Made by a program: the position numbers and the translations under genes. The notes under the pieces were generated by a model. The model was given only the letters and a program-made list of their open reading frames with translations. It did not search any database and was not told the DNA's origin. Shown here piece by piece: positions 30,495 to 41,099 of a stretch of 64,000 nt of DNA; the stretch's first letter is position 1, and every line of letters begins with the position of its first letter. Origin of the DNA: Karstenula rhodostoma CBS 690.94 (Eukaryota > Ascomycota > Dothideomycetes > Pleosporales > Didymosphaeriaceae); assembly GCA_010093485.1 (NCBI GenBank), contig MU001492.1:26228-90227 (forward strand). The letters are read 5' to 3'.

Positions 30495-30740
30495 TATAAG
30501 GCTAGGATATAGCTAAATAAAATAAATACTCTTAAAATTAGATAGATAAAAGTAACTATATAAATTAAGACTAAACTTAAAATACTAAAATAGAGAGGGT
30601 TCTAGAGAGGGACTTTCTATATACTAGATATTTAAGATTTACTAACTAATTTATATATAGGCCACTAGATAAGGCCTAAGCTCGAAGGTAGGTAAATATC
30701 CTATAAGGGGATTTAATCTTAGGTTAAATTAACCCTTATA
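30495..30740 (-). repeat. 5' LTR of element B
   Basis: Reverse-orientation 246-bp LTR followed by the second GGGAG at 30741-30745. Confidence 0.9.
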
Positions 30741-30835
30741 GGGAGAAGGATTTTATTACTAGTTTATTATATATTACCCTATTATATATATAGAGTATTA
30801 AAGGCTTTATATTTAAAACTTCTTTTTCTTTCTAA
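30741..30835 (+). pseudogene. Helitron helicase, C-terminal end
   Basis: After the second GGGAG the reading frame continues exactly from 22607: K-D-F-I-T-S-L-L-Y-I-T, then S-I-K-G-F-I-F. This corresponds to the DFAAGLTYVALSRVRSLKGL-type end of PIF1/Helitron helicases. Removing element B plus one duplication restores one uninterrupted frame, which proves the nesting order. Confidence 0.75.
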
Positions 30836-33800
30836 TATCTAAGATTTAAAAATAGAAAATATATAAAGGTAAAAAAAAAGAATAAATAATAAAAATTAAA
30901 TTAGTTATTTTTATACTTAAAAACTATTTTCTAGTTATTATAAGGCCTAATACCTTTTAGTATATCTAATATTATATCTTTTATTAATTTATTATCTAGT
31001 CCTTATTTTTAGTACTATAAAGTATATCTATAATTTAATCTATATTATTAAGTAGATCCTCCTTATTACTAAATACTATATCTAGAATATAAATAGCCTC
31101 TTTACTAGTAAATTTACTTACTCTAAATATATAGTCTCTAATTTATTAATAATATCTAATATTATAGCTAATACTTTATTTATAAAATAGAGTATAGTAT
31201 ATACTTTTTATATAAACTAGAAAGTAATAGAGTAATACCCTTTTTATATATATTCTAGTATACTATATAAACTATAAATTAATAGAAAAAACTAGTAAAT
31301 TAGGCTATATAGAATAGACTAATAAGTACCCTCTCCTATTTAGACTATAGAATTATAAATAGTAAGTAAGTAATTTTTAAAGTTTTATATATAGAGAGAT
31401 ATTATATAGCTAATAAGGTTACTTTATATAATATATAATACTATATTAAATTAGTTAAAAATACTATAATTTAAATAGGAATTTATCTTTATACTCTTTT
31501 AAGCTAATATCCTCTTTACTAGAATTAAATTCTAAATTTATATATCTAACTTAGCTAGTATTTATTTAATCTATATCTAGTAGATATTAGTAAGATATTA
31601 GTTTTAAAATACTTATATACTTATAAATAGAAAATCTTTATTCTATAGATTATTAAAAAAGGTCTTAAGACCCTAGTAAAGATAGTTCTACTTCTAGTAT
31701 AGAGTTTTAAAGTATTTAGTAGTCTTATCCCTTATAATAATCTAGATATTAAATATAGTTATATTTTTAATATTAATTTTAGTATTAAAAACTTCTTATT
31801 TAAAGGCTTTCTAGTTTACTTTAACTTTTTTTTTCTTATTTCTCTTAAGAATAGTAGATAGGTTAAATAATTACTAGTCTAAAGTTTTTAATAATAAGAC
31901 TCTAGTATTAGTTAAGATATTAAATAGTTAGGTAGATATTAATATTATTAGAGTTAGAGTAGGGAAATTAGAGATATTAAAATACTAAGCTTACTTTTCT
32001 ATAAACTATTTAGCCTTAATTTTATTAATATCTTAGCTAGTATAGACTATTATCTTATAGTACTAAGTAGTTTTAATATTAAAGCTATTAAATATATTAG
32101 TACCTAATACTACCTAATACTTTTTTAACTTACTATATTATATTATATATATTATTTAACTAGATATATAACTATTTTAGTATATTAGACTAGTTTTTTA
32201 TTAGTAACTAATTAATAATTAGTTATATAACTAGTAGAAAAGTATTCTTTTAGAACTTAAAGTAATATATATTATCTACTATTTTATTATACTCTATAGT
32301 AAGCTCTTTACTAGTTTTTTTTATTTAAGTAACTATATTTTTCTTTATACTCTTATTTAAAAAGTACTCTTTAGTACCTTTATACTACTTAATATTAGAT
32401 AGGTCTATTATAGTAGAGGTATTAGATAAATATTAGGTATAAGGTAATAGGTAGGTATTAGATATAGAATAAGTAACTATATAGTTCTATAATATAAAGT
32501 ATAAAAAAAAAATAGTAAAAGTAAATAAAAGAAATTATTAATAAATATTATAAGTAGATTTTATATAATTAAACCCTACTATTATATATCTATCTATTAA
32601 GTACTTATACTATAAATACTAAAATACTTTTACTTATTTAAGTAAAGGTAAATATACCTTATCTAAAAATAGAAATATTTTATTATTTTTTTTACTATAT
32701 AGACTAATACTATTTAATACCCTATATATACTTAAGATAGCTTAAATATATTAAATTTTTATAAAATTAGAATATATTTACTTTTTATTCTTACTATAAA
32801 TACTAAAATACCTTTATAATTTACTTATTAAAGTAAAAATAAATATACCTTATCTAAAAGTAGAAATATTCTATTACTTTTTTTACTATATAGACTAATA
32901 CTATTTAATATTTTATATATATTTATAATAGCTTAAATAGGTTAAGTTTTTATAAATATAGAGCTTTTTTTCTAATTTATTACCTTTTATCTTTACTTTT
33001 TTCTAGTTTACTTTTATTTATATTATATATATACGCTAAGTAAGCCTATTATATAATTTATATAAATATTATAGTTTCTACTCTTTTACCCTCTCTCTTC
33101 TTTACCTTAATACTATAAACTATTAACCCTTTTTAATTAATCCTATTTATAAATAATTTCTATAAGTTTACTAATATAGTATTATATAAAAAGATTAAGC
33201 CTTTATACCCTATTAGTAGTAAGGGTAAGGGTAAGGCTAAAGCTTAAGATAAATTAAATATTAGTTTTAAGTATTAGTCTTATACTTATATATTATAGCT
33301 AGTCTATCTAGTTATCTAATAACTACTAAAATCTTTTATAAAATTATTACTTTTAGTTTACCTATTAAGGCTTAGTAATTTACTCTAATTACTAATAGTA
33401 TTAAGAAGCCTTACTACTATAAATCTAGTAGTAAGTATAATACTAGTATTAAACTAGTATTAAATTAATATTCTCTAGCTATAGCTCTTTATAAAATCTA
33501 TTAGTTCTAGAAAAATACTAACCTACTTATCCCTAAGCTACTATTCTAGTGCCTAATAAAAGAAATAATTATTAATTATAATATTTTCTACTTTACTTAC
33601 TATACTCTCCCTAAAACTATTAATAAAAATCTAGTCTATAATTTTTACTTTTAGTCTAGTACTATTATAGCTCTTTAGAAAGTCTCTAAGGCCTTTCTAG
33701 TTTATTTTTTTAAATATAAGTACTAGTCTTAGTATTAAGCTCTATTATATTTATTAATTAAATTTAGATATATTACTAGCCTATATCTATACTAAATATA

Positions 33801-34280
33801 TTACTATTATAAAATATAATATCTAGTATATTTACTAATTTACTAAAATAATTAATTTTTACTAGAATATATTATTTTAGTTTATCTAGCACTAGGCTTA
33901 TATATAAGTATTAGGCTAGGTATTAAAACTAATACCTCTATTTACTAATTATACTTTAGAGTACTTATATATAAAAAATAAAGTTTATAATAATAATAGA
34001 TTTTTATTAATTAGGTTTTTAAGGAAAATACTACTCTCTAGGGTTTAGTAGGTAATTTAGTACTACCTTAATAGTAGTATAATACTAAGTAAAATACCTC
34101 TTTAGTATAGTTAAATAGTTCTAGCCTATTTAGCCCTACTAATTATACTCTCTTAAATTTTTTTTTTTTCTATACTATAATTTTTATATAGTTACTATAT
34201 ACTTCCTCTTTTATCTTTATAAATAATAAGGGTTTATTATAAATATACTAATTTAGTTTATATAAATTAGTAATATATTT
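30836..34280. other. Helitron 3' region, unassigned
   Basis: AT-rich, RIP-mutated sequence between the helicase end and the resumption of element A at 34281. A plus-strand K-G-K-G-K-A-K-A-like basic run is readable near 33220-33245. I did not recognise a captured host gene or a clear 3' hairpin and CTRR end. Confidence 0.45.
32609..32960. repeat. 184-bp direct duplication inside the Helitron
   Basis: Two imperfect copies, starting at 32609 and 32793, share actataaatactaaaata at the start and a matching later stretch ending ttactatatagactaatact and beyond. They lie in the 3' non-helicase part of the Helitron. No coding function is visible. Confidence 0.75.
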
Positions 34281-34907
34281 TAATACTAATTTTTAGATAG
34301 CTAGATCCTTTAAGTACTTAGATACTTAGAAGAAAGCTATCCTTAATAAAGTATTTTTAAATAATAATTCTAAAGATAATATACCTATTAAAATAGATAG
34401 TTAATAAAAGATTACTTAAAAATAGACTAATTAGTATAGTAGTTTAATCTAGATAATTTACTTAGTATTTATAAGGTATATTTATCTTATATTTTTTAAT
34501 ACTATAAAGGATTAAGCTTTATATATTAAGTATTTTAAGTCTTTAATTATAAATAAAAAATCTAAGATTTTAAACTAGATTTTAACCTCTTCTTATAGAA
34601 TTAAGGAACCCTATATAATATATATATAATAGTATATAACTAACTATTTAGAAAAATTCTAAATAAAAATATTTTTATATAAGAAATTATAGAACTCTAT
34701 ATAATTATACTAAAATAGAATATTCTAATCTAGTCTATAACTATATAAGTTTAATAGGAAATTTTTTAAGAGTATAGAGAATATTTTTTTTTATTTTTAT
34801 TTTTTCTCTTTAAATTAATTTATTCTTTTCTTTCTTTTTATAAATATAGATATTCTTATAGTTTTTAAAAACTATTAAGACTCTAGATCGCGCTTAAAGG
34901 GGGGTAG

Positions 34908-35153
34908 TATAAGGGTTAATTTAACTTAAAATTAAATCCCTTTATAGGATATTTATTTACCTTTAAGTTTAAATCTTAGCTAGTAGTCTATATATAGATT
35001 AGTTAGTAGATTTTAAATATCTAGTATATAGAAAGTTCTTTCTTAGAATCCTCTCTATCTTAATATTTTAAATTTAGTTTTAATTTATATAGTTTTTTTT
35101 ATCTATCTAATTCTAAGAGTATTTATTCTATTTAGCTATATTCTAGTCTTATA
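34908..35153 (+). repeat. 3' LTR of element A
   Basis: 246 bp, plus orientation, after a purine tract at about 34896-34906. The flanking ttaac at 35154-35158 is the right half of the target duplication. Confidence 0.9.
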
Positions 35154-35757
35154 TTAACTATTTAATAACTACTTAAAAGTCTACTAAATAGATTTTATTA
35201 GTTTTTTAAATTTTATTTATTTAACTTTCTTATATTTTTTTAAAGTAGCCCTATATCCCTTACTAAAAATTATAATATTAGTATAGTATAAAAAAAAAGA
35301 AATATAAAAAAATAAAATTAAATTATTTTAGTAAAAATTTATTATATAAAATTTTACTTATTTCTTTTATAATAGACTATTAGAATAAATATTATTTATT
35401 TTTTTTATTTTCTACTAAACTTTCTCTTTATAATAGCCTATTAGATTTACTATTCCTCTAATTCTATATTACTAGCTAATTCTTATACTATAGAGTAGTT
35501 AAACTAAGGATTTAAATCTAAAGGGTTATATTAAATATAGCCTATTATAACTTTAAGTATATAAATTTAGAATCTAATATTTAACTTTTAATTCTTATTA
35601 AATTTATAAATTTCTATTCTAGTAATTTTAGCCCTTTAGATACCTTACTACTTATATTTAATATTTAAATAATTAAAAAAATACTAAATTATAGAATAAA
35701 TTAAAATAGTAAGTTATATTATTAAGTCTAATAAAGAAATAAATATAAGTATATATA

Positions 35758-35870
35758 GTATATTACTTTTAATATTATAATATTATTATTATAATATACT
35801 ATTTTTAATATTATAATATTATTATTATAATATACTATTTTTAATATTATAATATTATTACTATAGTATA
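35758..35870. repeat. 36-bp tandem repeat
   Basis: About three copies of a 36-bp unit built on tatactatttttaatattataatattattattataa. It lies near the right edge of the AT block. Confidence 0.85.
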
Positions 35871-36013
35871 TATAGGATAGTAGGTATATAGTTAATAATA
35901 ATAAGTATATCTATTATTCTAATATCCCTAGAATATTAGAATCTAACCCGCTATATAGTACTATATAAATACGAGTCTTTTACTCCGCTTATCCTCTTCC
36001 CCGCCATCCTGCC

Positions 36014-36402
36014 AGCGCAATGGGTAAGGTATCTACTAGAAAACTAGGCCCAGCTACCGCAGTACTCTCTAAGTGCGGATCTTCGCCTTCGTCCCCCTCG
36101 CCCTCCTCTCTGCTTTAATCACTTCTATCGATGCGCGCCACTCGGTTAACAAACACCAGCGCGCCCATCTACCATAGCAGCGCAATGGGCATTAAAGAGA
36201 GACCGGGACCGGCCGCCGCGTAGCGCTGTCCAAGTGCGGGCCTCCCCCTTGTCCTCCCCCTCGTCCTCCTCTTCGTCCTCGTCCTCTTCTTCACCCTCCC
36301 CACCGGCCAGCACGCCCATTTACTGGGAGACCGGGTTCGACCGCCGCGTAGCGCTGTCCAAGTGCGGTTCTCCCCTCGTCCTCCCCCTCGTCCTCCTCTT
36401 CG
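36014..36402 (+). repeat. Three ~100-bp repeats at the edge of the AT block
   Basis: Copies start at about 36014, 36178 and 36309. They share cagcgcaatggg-type starts, ccgcgtagcgctgtccaagt in copies 2 and 3, and a C/T-rich tail of tcctcctc words. Copy 1, nearest the AT block, has lost the internal G/C-rich core and shows changes such as tagcgctgtcc to agtactctct, as expected for RIP reaching out of the block. Antisense and sense open frames here are low-complexity artefacts. Confidence 0.7.
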
Positions 36403-36625
36403 TATTGGAGCACGAAACAAAAAGCCGCTGCTAATATATCTAAGCATAAGTCTATTGGATTGCCGAGTGGAAATCCTCCTGGCACATCGGATCTCTCGAC
36501 TTGAGCGCTTTACTTTCGGGAACCAGTTTAGAACACAATTCGTTTCACTTTATGAACGCACGAGGATTTCTAATTGCATTTACGCTCGGCCTCCTCTCTG
36601 TCGTCGATGGCAGCCTCATTATGAT

Positions 36626-37637
36626 CTACCATAATACATTTATCAACTTGGCATATATCAACTGCTCACAGTAGTAAGGTGTGAGAACGCCCAGTAAATG
36701 GGACGCCCAATCATCGGTGAAGACTTCGAGATGGAATGCTTTGACGAACTCCCAATGATCTGGGTACCACCCTGCCATCTCCCAGTCAATTATTGCTGTT
36801 ACACGACCATTCCTAACGATGATATTGTTAGGTCTGAGGTCTCCATGAGTGAAAACAATTCCATGCTTGTGTGCATTAACCATGCCACGGATGTAGGGAC
36901 CAACCTGGCCTTTCGATTTCGCTATAAAGGCGTCGGTAACCGCAGTATTGAAGTCTCCTTCGCTCTCAAACGGACCTGAAGATCCGGTTAGAGATAGTGC
37001 TATTGAATATGTGATATGCGTCTTAGGACTGACCTCTAGAAGTTGTAGACCATTCTAATATAATATCAGTAACTGGTCCTTCATGCACGGATCCGATATA
37101 GTTGGCCGACGGAAGAGAGCGAAGCTCTGTTATATGCTTCTTCAGGTCTGTCGAGATTATATGCTTCTCAGTAGAGGTGTATTTTCCCCATGACTTTCCT
37201 AGGTCTTCGCCTTCGATGAACTCCATGAAGATGTACGTATCGTAGACACTTCCGAAGTCGTCCACGTCTCGGTCTAGAGGCCCGTATGCATATGCTGCAA
37301 ACAGTCTGGGGACGGGTATCGATGTTCTCCCCGCCACATATAGCATGTTCTTGGCCTCGATTAGAGACGCATGGGTACCGTATTTCACCAACATGGATGG
37401 CGACATTTTCGCGAGTTGTGTGCCCGCTCCCGTAGCCAATATCTCTGGATTCGATGCCCTGAGTTGGTCTGGGCTGATGATTTCTTGTCCCGGGGCCAGG
37501 TATAGTACATTGATCTGTGGACTGGAAGGCATTGCACTGTACAGTTCAGGCATTGCGGCTGCTTGAAGTGCAGCGATAGGCTGGTACCCTACGTGAGTAG
37601 TCCAGCACCTCTTTCTAGAGAAACGACTCACTGTCAT
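36626..37637 (-). CDS. APH-family phosphotransferase (kinase-like)
   Basis: Two exons, 37034-37637 and 36626-36975, joined by a 58-bp GT-AG intron, give 317 aa. The protein has the aminoglycoside/choline phosphotransferase fold signatures: Brenner motif HGDLRPNN at residues 244-251 (catalytic D246, N251) and IIDWE at 262-266 (metal-binding D264). The N-terminal part has a MEFIEGEDLGKSW hinge segment typical of fungal APH proteins. These proteins are numerous in ascomycetes and their substrates are mostly unknown; antibiotic resistance should not be assumed. The start is the first ATG of the long frame. It is the first intact gene after the RIP block, about 0.7 kb from the edge, and shows no obvious RIP damage. 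Confidence 0.85.
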
Positions 37638-39100
37638 TGTGTCTTTTAACCAAAAAATGTTTCGACTATCTTACTATGGCTTAGCATTAGAACAGGTCCG
37701 CTGTCCATCTGTTTGCTGAATGTGGCGTCGTCGATAACGTCAATCCGTAGTCGTTACACTAAGCCTTACGGAGAAAGATAGAGCTGAGGATGGTCGCTTT
37801 TGGTGAAGGCAATCGGAAAGTGACGTTTGTAGGGAACGTACAGTTTGGAAGAAGACAAAGGGGTGCGCTGCGCTGGACGCGAGAACGTGGCAAAACTCTT
37901 AGCATTTCGCTTAAACTGCACGAAAGTACGTGCAAACATGATGTGCGCCTATCATCCTTGACATCAGAACACAACAGCAAGTACTCGGATCGACGAGCCA
38001 TCCGGACGAACATCATCATCTCTCACGCGAGACAAAGTCACAGTCACGCAGCAGGCCACTCAAAGTGCAACAACACACTTGAATTGTTAGACAGCCTCGT
38101 CGATCGTCGCCCCCCCGAGCAGTCTAGCCGCTTTGCGTCCCGGCTGCGACTGCACACCGCGTCTCACGGCCACCTCAGCTTGTCAGGTCTACGACCTTCT
38201 GGCTCTCTGTATCCTTCTCCCTGCTCCCCGCCGCGTCGATGACCTTGATGGAGACGCTGGAGAGCAGCGCCACGGCGCTCCGAGTTAACACCACCGCACG
38301 TGCCCATTCCAGTGTGTATGTGCAGCTTGCCTTCAGCATCGATCCGCACGGAGGCGCGAGGTCCGCACACGACAATGGAACGTGAACACCAGCGTTTGCC
38401 TGACAAACGCCAACACCCGCCGCGAATGCAGACGACTGAGCAGTCGCCAGCCAGGCTCGGCTTCGAACAACTACGAAGGCCCGCGCAGGCAGCGCTGGAG
38501 TCGACGCCCTATTGCTAGCTGCGAGCTGGCCATCCCGACATAGTAGAGACGCTACTACTACCACACCCAACGTAAGCGAGACACTTGCCTGAAAGTGGGT
38601 AAGGGTGCGCCTTGGCGCGACTAAACCCCAACCACCGCCTTACTCTCTAACCCTTCAACACGCCCTCGTCCATCTTCATCCATCTCTGTCCAACTTCTTC
38701 CCATCTCGCGCACATTGGCTTTCATCGTTTTTCTCTATTGCTATCTCCTACCAGCAATCCCGATCGGCCGCGCCCTCCCTGTGAATCGCCGGTGCCCAAG
38801 TCCTCGTCCGCTCGTGGCTTCTTCCGTCCACCATCCTTGCGAATCTCACAAGGCCTCTCGCCCAGTGCGCGCAGCGTCGTCCGCCCTACAGCCCACGCGT
38901 TGGCAATCTGTGCGAGAGGGGTGGTTCGGAGCGAGTTTCGAGTCGTGCGACCTCGCGGGGGCTGGTGGTCTCGCGGTGTGTGGGTGCGTGCGGCAGCGAC
39001 CCGAAGGAGCGAAGTCTTTACATGGTAGCGGTGGAGGACAGCGGGCTTTGCTTTGTTGGTAAGCTGTGGGAGAGACCCACTCAGATAGAATTGGTTGACA
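37638..39100. other. Stretch without a supported gene
   Basis: Several overlapping open frames on both strands (for example plus 37790-38242 and minus 38175-38570) have no recognisable domain and no splice pattern that extends them. The sequence is moderately GC-rich with C/T-rich runs. It must hold the promoter of the APH gene on its left side. Confidence 0.5.
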
Positions 39101-41099
39101 ATGGTATACACGTTCCCGCTGCGGAACACCCCAGTATTGGTTTCCTGCTCCAGCTCTCCAGCTGTCCTACCATGCCGCCTGTTCATTAAATACTCCCCGA
39201 ACCACAATCAGGCTGCTATCATCCTCAGCCTGTCGACTCATACCCACGCGTTCGACGATGCCCAGAACTTTGACCTGACGTATAATGCCGATAACCTGGT
39301 GCCTGGTGGAACCTTCCTGGGGCCCGCTCCCAGCGACCTGGCGTACGATCAGCTCTCCAGCATCGCGCGCAGGACCACGTCCACAACCTTCAGAATATTG
39401 TCTTTGACACTGTACACACCTTGCCCTATCCGATGCCTTCCTTCTACCGGCTGCATCGCACCAAAACCAGGCCATGCAGCTGCTTTCCGCCGGCTTCGGG
39501 ACCTCGCCAGCTCAACAGAAGTACGCGTCGTGTTTGATGGCAACTGGGTCCAGGAGCAGCAATACGCCGCGCTCTACCGCCTAGTCAATCATCCAGACAG
39601 GCTTGCTGGCATTCCAGCCTCACACTACCAGGGAGCTTTGTCGAGAGAGGTGGATTGGACCGCATTCGGTCCTGTGAACGACGATCGGCCGGAAGCACCC
39701 CCGGAAGCACCCCCTCGCTACGACCAGGTATCCACGAAACGACGCAGACCAAGTGAGTATTGTGATGCGGTCTCGATGGACGCGCTTGAGTGGAACTAAC
39801 CTCTACAGCTTGGTCGACCACATCGCCCCCACAGTCACCCACCAAACGCGAGCGTGCCGTGTCGCCAACACCTAGGGTTGAACCGCCGCTGCTGCCGGAC
39901 TGGGGCTCGCCCACGGAAAAAGGAACAAGCACAGAGCCGGACTCGCCAATCCCGCGCCGTCAACTGTTGCCATATACGAACGTGCCAGACCCCGACGAGG
40001 CGACAAAGGCCACACTCGAGGCATTGCTGCCCGATGCGCTGGACAAAGTAAGTGGATCATAACACATGATCACGCTGCGTACTAACCATGCGCAGATCAT
40101 GCCCAACGTACTTGCCCGCGCATTCGCCGTCCCTCGCCCCTCGACCTCTGACCCCCTCGCCACAGGCTCCATCTGCTCCCTCATAAACGCGCGCATAGCT
40201 TCCGACGTCAAGTCCTACCTGCAACCCCTCCACACAAAGGCCATTGAAGAAGCGTGCACGAATACTGTGCGGCAGATGAGTGCGGAGTTTATAACCCGCA
40301 TCTCCGCTGAGAAGCTCAAAGAGGTGCTCCGCAGCACGCTGGACAATGCTTTTGATCTGCGGGCAGATGCAGACTATCAGTTCTTTGCCGAACTCGATGA
40401 GCACAAGCTAGATATGACGATTGCAAAGGATGAGGGGCTGGAGGAGATACGTCGCGAGCTGGATAACCAGCGGGAGGATGTGCTTGCGACGGCGGCGGAG
40501 GTTGTCGTGCAGTCTGGCGCGGACCTACAAAAGCAAGCGGACGAGGCGTGGAACTCGGCGAAGCGCGCGTTGAGTTTGCAGAAGGCGATGTTGGTGCAGA
40601 GAAGGAAGGTAAGTGAGCAGGAGCACGGCCGTCGACCGGCGGGTCATGGACGAGGTCAGCGTGCGACCTCGGTGCCGCTATAAGGAAACAGGCGGCAGTT
40701 AGGCCTATCGTTTTCTATGATTTCTTCCCCATACCCAAACCTCTAGCGACTTCACACACTACAATCCACTAGATCACACCCTCCGTCCTCGCCCACACCT
40801 TCGCCATTCCCCACCTCTCAACCTCCGACTCTACGTCTATAGGGACCCTCGTCATCCACTGTATGCCCGCCTCCATCGAATCCCGCCTGACGCGCCTCTA
40901 TATGAAGACGCATGAGCGCCGACCTCACGCGCATCTGCGCCACCTTATAGATCATTTCTTGCTTCAGGAGCCAGAGGTCCGAGCTAATTCCTTATTTTGG
41001 CAGCAGAGACGGAAAGGTTCTCGAATCTGGCGAGTACATGTATTAAAGCGGCATGGGCAGAAAGAGAGAGCAACGAAAAAGGTATCCAGAGATACATGA
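39101..41099 (+). CDS. Multi-exon protein of unknown function
   Basis: Exons 39101-39752, 39809-40047 and 40096-40608 join in frame through introns of 56 and 48 bp with good GT-AG and CTAAC signals. A further intron, 40609-40772, leads in frame to 40773-41099. Without it the protein ends at 40683. The ATG at 39101 is chosen because the longer open frame begins with TTG. The centre is proline-rich (SPPQSPTKRE), followed by a region with charged, probably helical segments (AEKLKEVLRSTL, EEIRRELDNQRED). The last exon begins ITPSVLAHTFAIPHLSTSD, a paralogous echo of IMPNVLARAFAVPRPSTSD at the start of exon 3, so the 3' end looks duplicated. Between 39350 and 39540 all three frames look partly coding, so a frameshift there is possible. 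I associate the type with repeated Pleosporales gene families (inference). Confidence 0.5.
40568..40900 (+). repeat. Direct repeat, left copy (flanks the LPMO region)
   Basis: Shares gagtttgcagaaggcgat, a 60-bp nearly identical block containing cggccgtcgaccggcgggtc, then ctatgatttcttc and an atcac(a/g)ccctc(c/t)gtcctcgcc block with the copy at 43567-43960. It overlaps the 3' part of the unknown gene. Confidence 0.8.

Larger units (their letters stand above)
22608..30740 (-). mobile_element. Chromovirus-type Ty3/gypsy retrotransposon B, complete length
   Basis: 8,133 bp with 246-bp LTRs at 22608-22853 and 30495-30740 and a perfect GGGAG target duplication (22603-22607 and 30741-30745). It is the same family as element A, in opposite orientation. 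The internal region is 7,641 bp. The reverse transcriptase site reads YINN on the minus strand at 25898-25909, followed by ILIYSKDPLEYKAY. The polypurine tract adjoins the LTR at 22854. It retains clearly more G and C, and more of the residual CA/TG sites, than element A. This agrees with B being the younger insertion, as nesting requires. It still has many stops, so it is not active. Confidence 0.9.
16333..34280 (+). mobile_element. RIP-degraded Helitron inserted in element A
   Basis: This insert splits element A. It encodes a decayed RepHel-type protein in one continuous frame across at least 20640-22607, resuming at 30746 after element B. Readable PIF1-helicase motifs, with RIP changes, are: Walker A (R-K-A-S-T-S-K-T, from GKAGTGKT) at 21438-21461; a P-T-R-V-T segment at 21543; S-R-D-F-Y-stop-L (from GDFYQL) at 21810-21830; and Y-K-F-stop-G-L-S-L (HKSQGLTL motif) at about 22554. 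The left junction begins TT (possibly TC before RIP), but I see no convincing CTRR at the right end, so the termini are approximate. Without element B it is about 9.8 kb. Confidence 0.75.
9025..35153 (+). mobile_element. Chromovirus-type Ty3/gypsy retrotransposon A, interrupted
   Basis: LTRs at 9025-9270 and 34908-35153 are both 246 bp, start tataaggg and end cttata (RIP forms of TG...CA). They are flanked by ctaac (9020-9024) and ttaac (35154-35158), a 5-bp target duplication differing by one C-to-T change. A purine tract (aaaggggggtag) precedes the 3' LTR. Decayed pol is readable on the plus strand: reverse transcriptase with YINN, a mutated YIDD, at 13904-13915; RNase H around 14345-14530; integrase around 15000-15700; and a chromodomain from about 16180. 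The chromodomain is cut at 16333 and resumes at 34281. Internal length without the insert is about 7.7 kb, matching 7,641 bp in copy B. Confidence 0.9.
1..35950. other. RIP-saturated AT-rich block
   Basis: This stretch is extremely AT-rich and has almost no CA or TG dinucleotides; reading through it I noticed only about fourteen. C and G survive mainly as CT, CC, AG and GG. This is what repeat-induced point mutation (C to T, preferring CpA) produces after many rounds. No long open reading frame survives, but decayed coding regions can still be read by treating in-frame TAG/TAA as mutated TGG/CAG/CAA and N as mutated D. Identified contents are the transposon nest at 9025-35153 and several tandem repeats. 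The edge is sharp: normal composition begins between about 35950 and 36100. Confidence 0.95.

Noticed and set aside
1..35950. Mitochondrial DNA or a contaminating AT-rich genome
   Set aside because: The CA/TG depletion is a RIP signature and the decayed proteins are nuclear transposon proteins (Ty3/gypsy, Helitron). The block also joins normal nuclear genes directly.
36309..36402. tRNA or tRNA-derived SINE
   Set aside because: A gggttcgacc word resembles a B box, but no A box, cloverleaf or 3' tail could be built on either strand.
36169..36485. Arg/Ser-rich open frames
   Set aside because: They are translations of the C/T-rich repeat tails on both strands.
36626..37637. Antibiotic-resistance gene
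   Set aside because: The APH fold is common in fungi with unknown small-molecule or protein substrates; nothing supports aminoglycoside resistance.
38175..38570. Minus-strand 131-aa frame
   Set aside because: No domain, competing frames on both strands, no splice support.
38722..39207. Minus-strand 161-aa frame
   Set aside because: Overlaps the better supported plus-strand gene start at 39101 and shows no family features.
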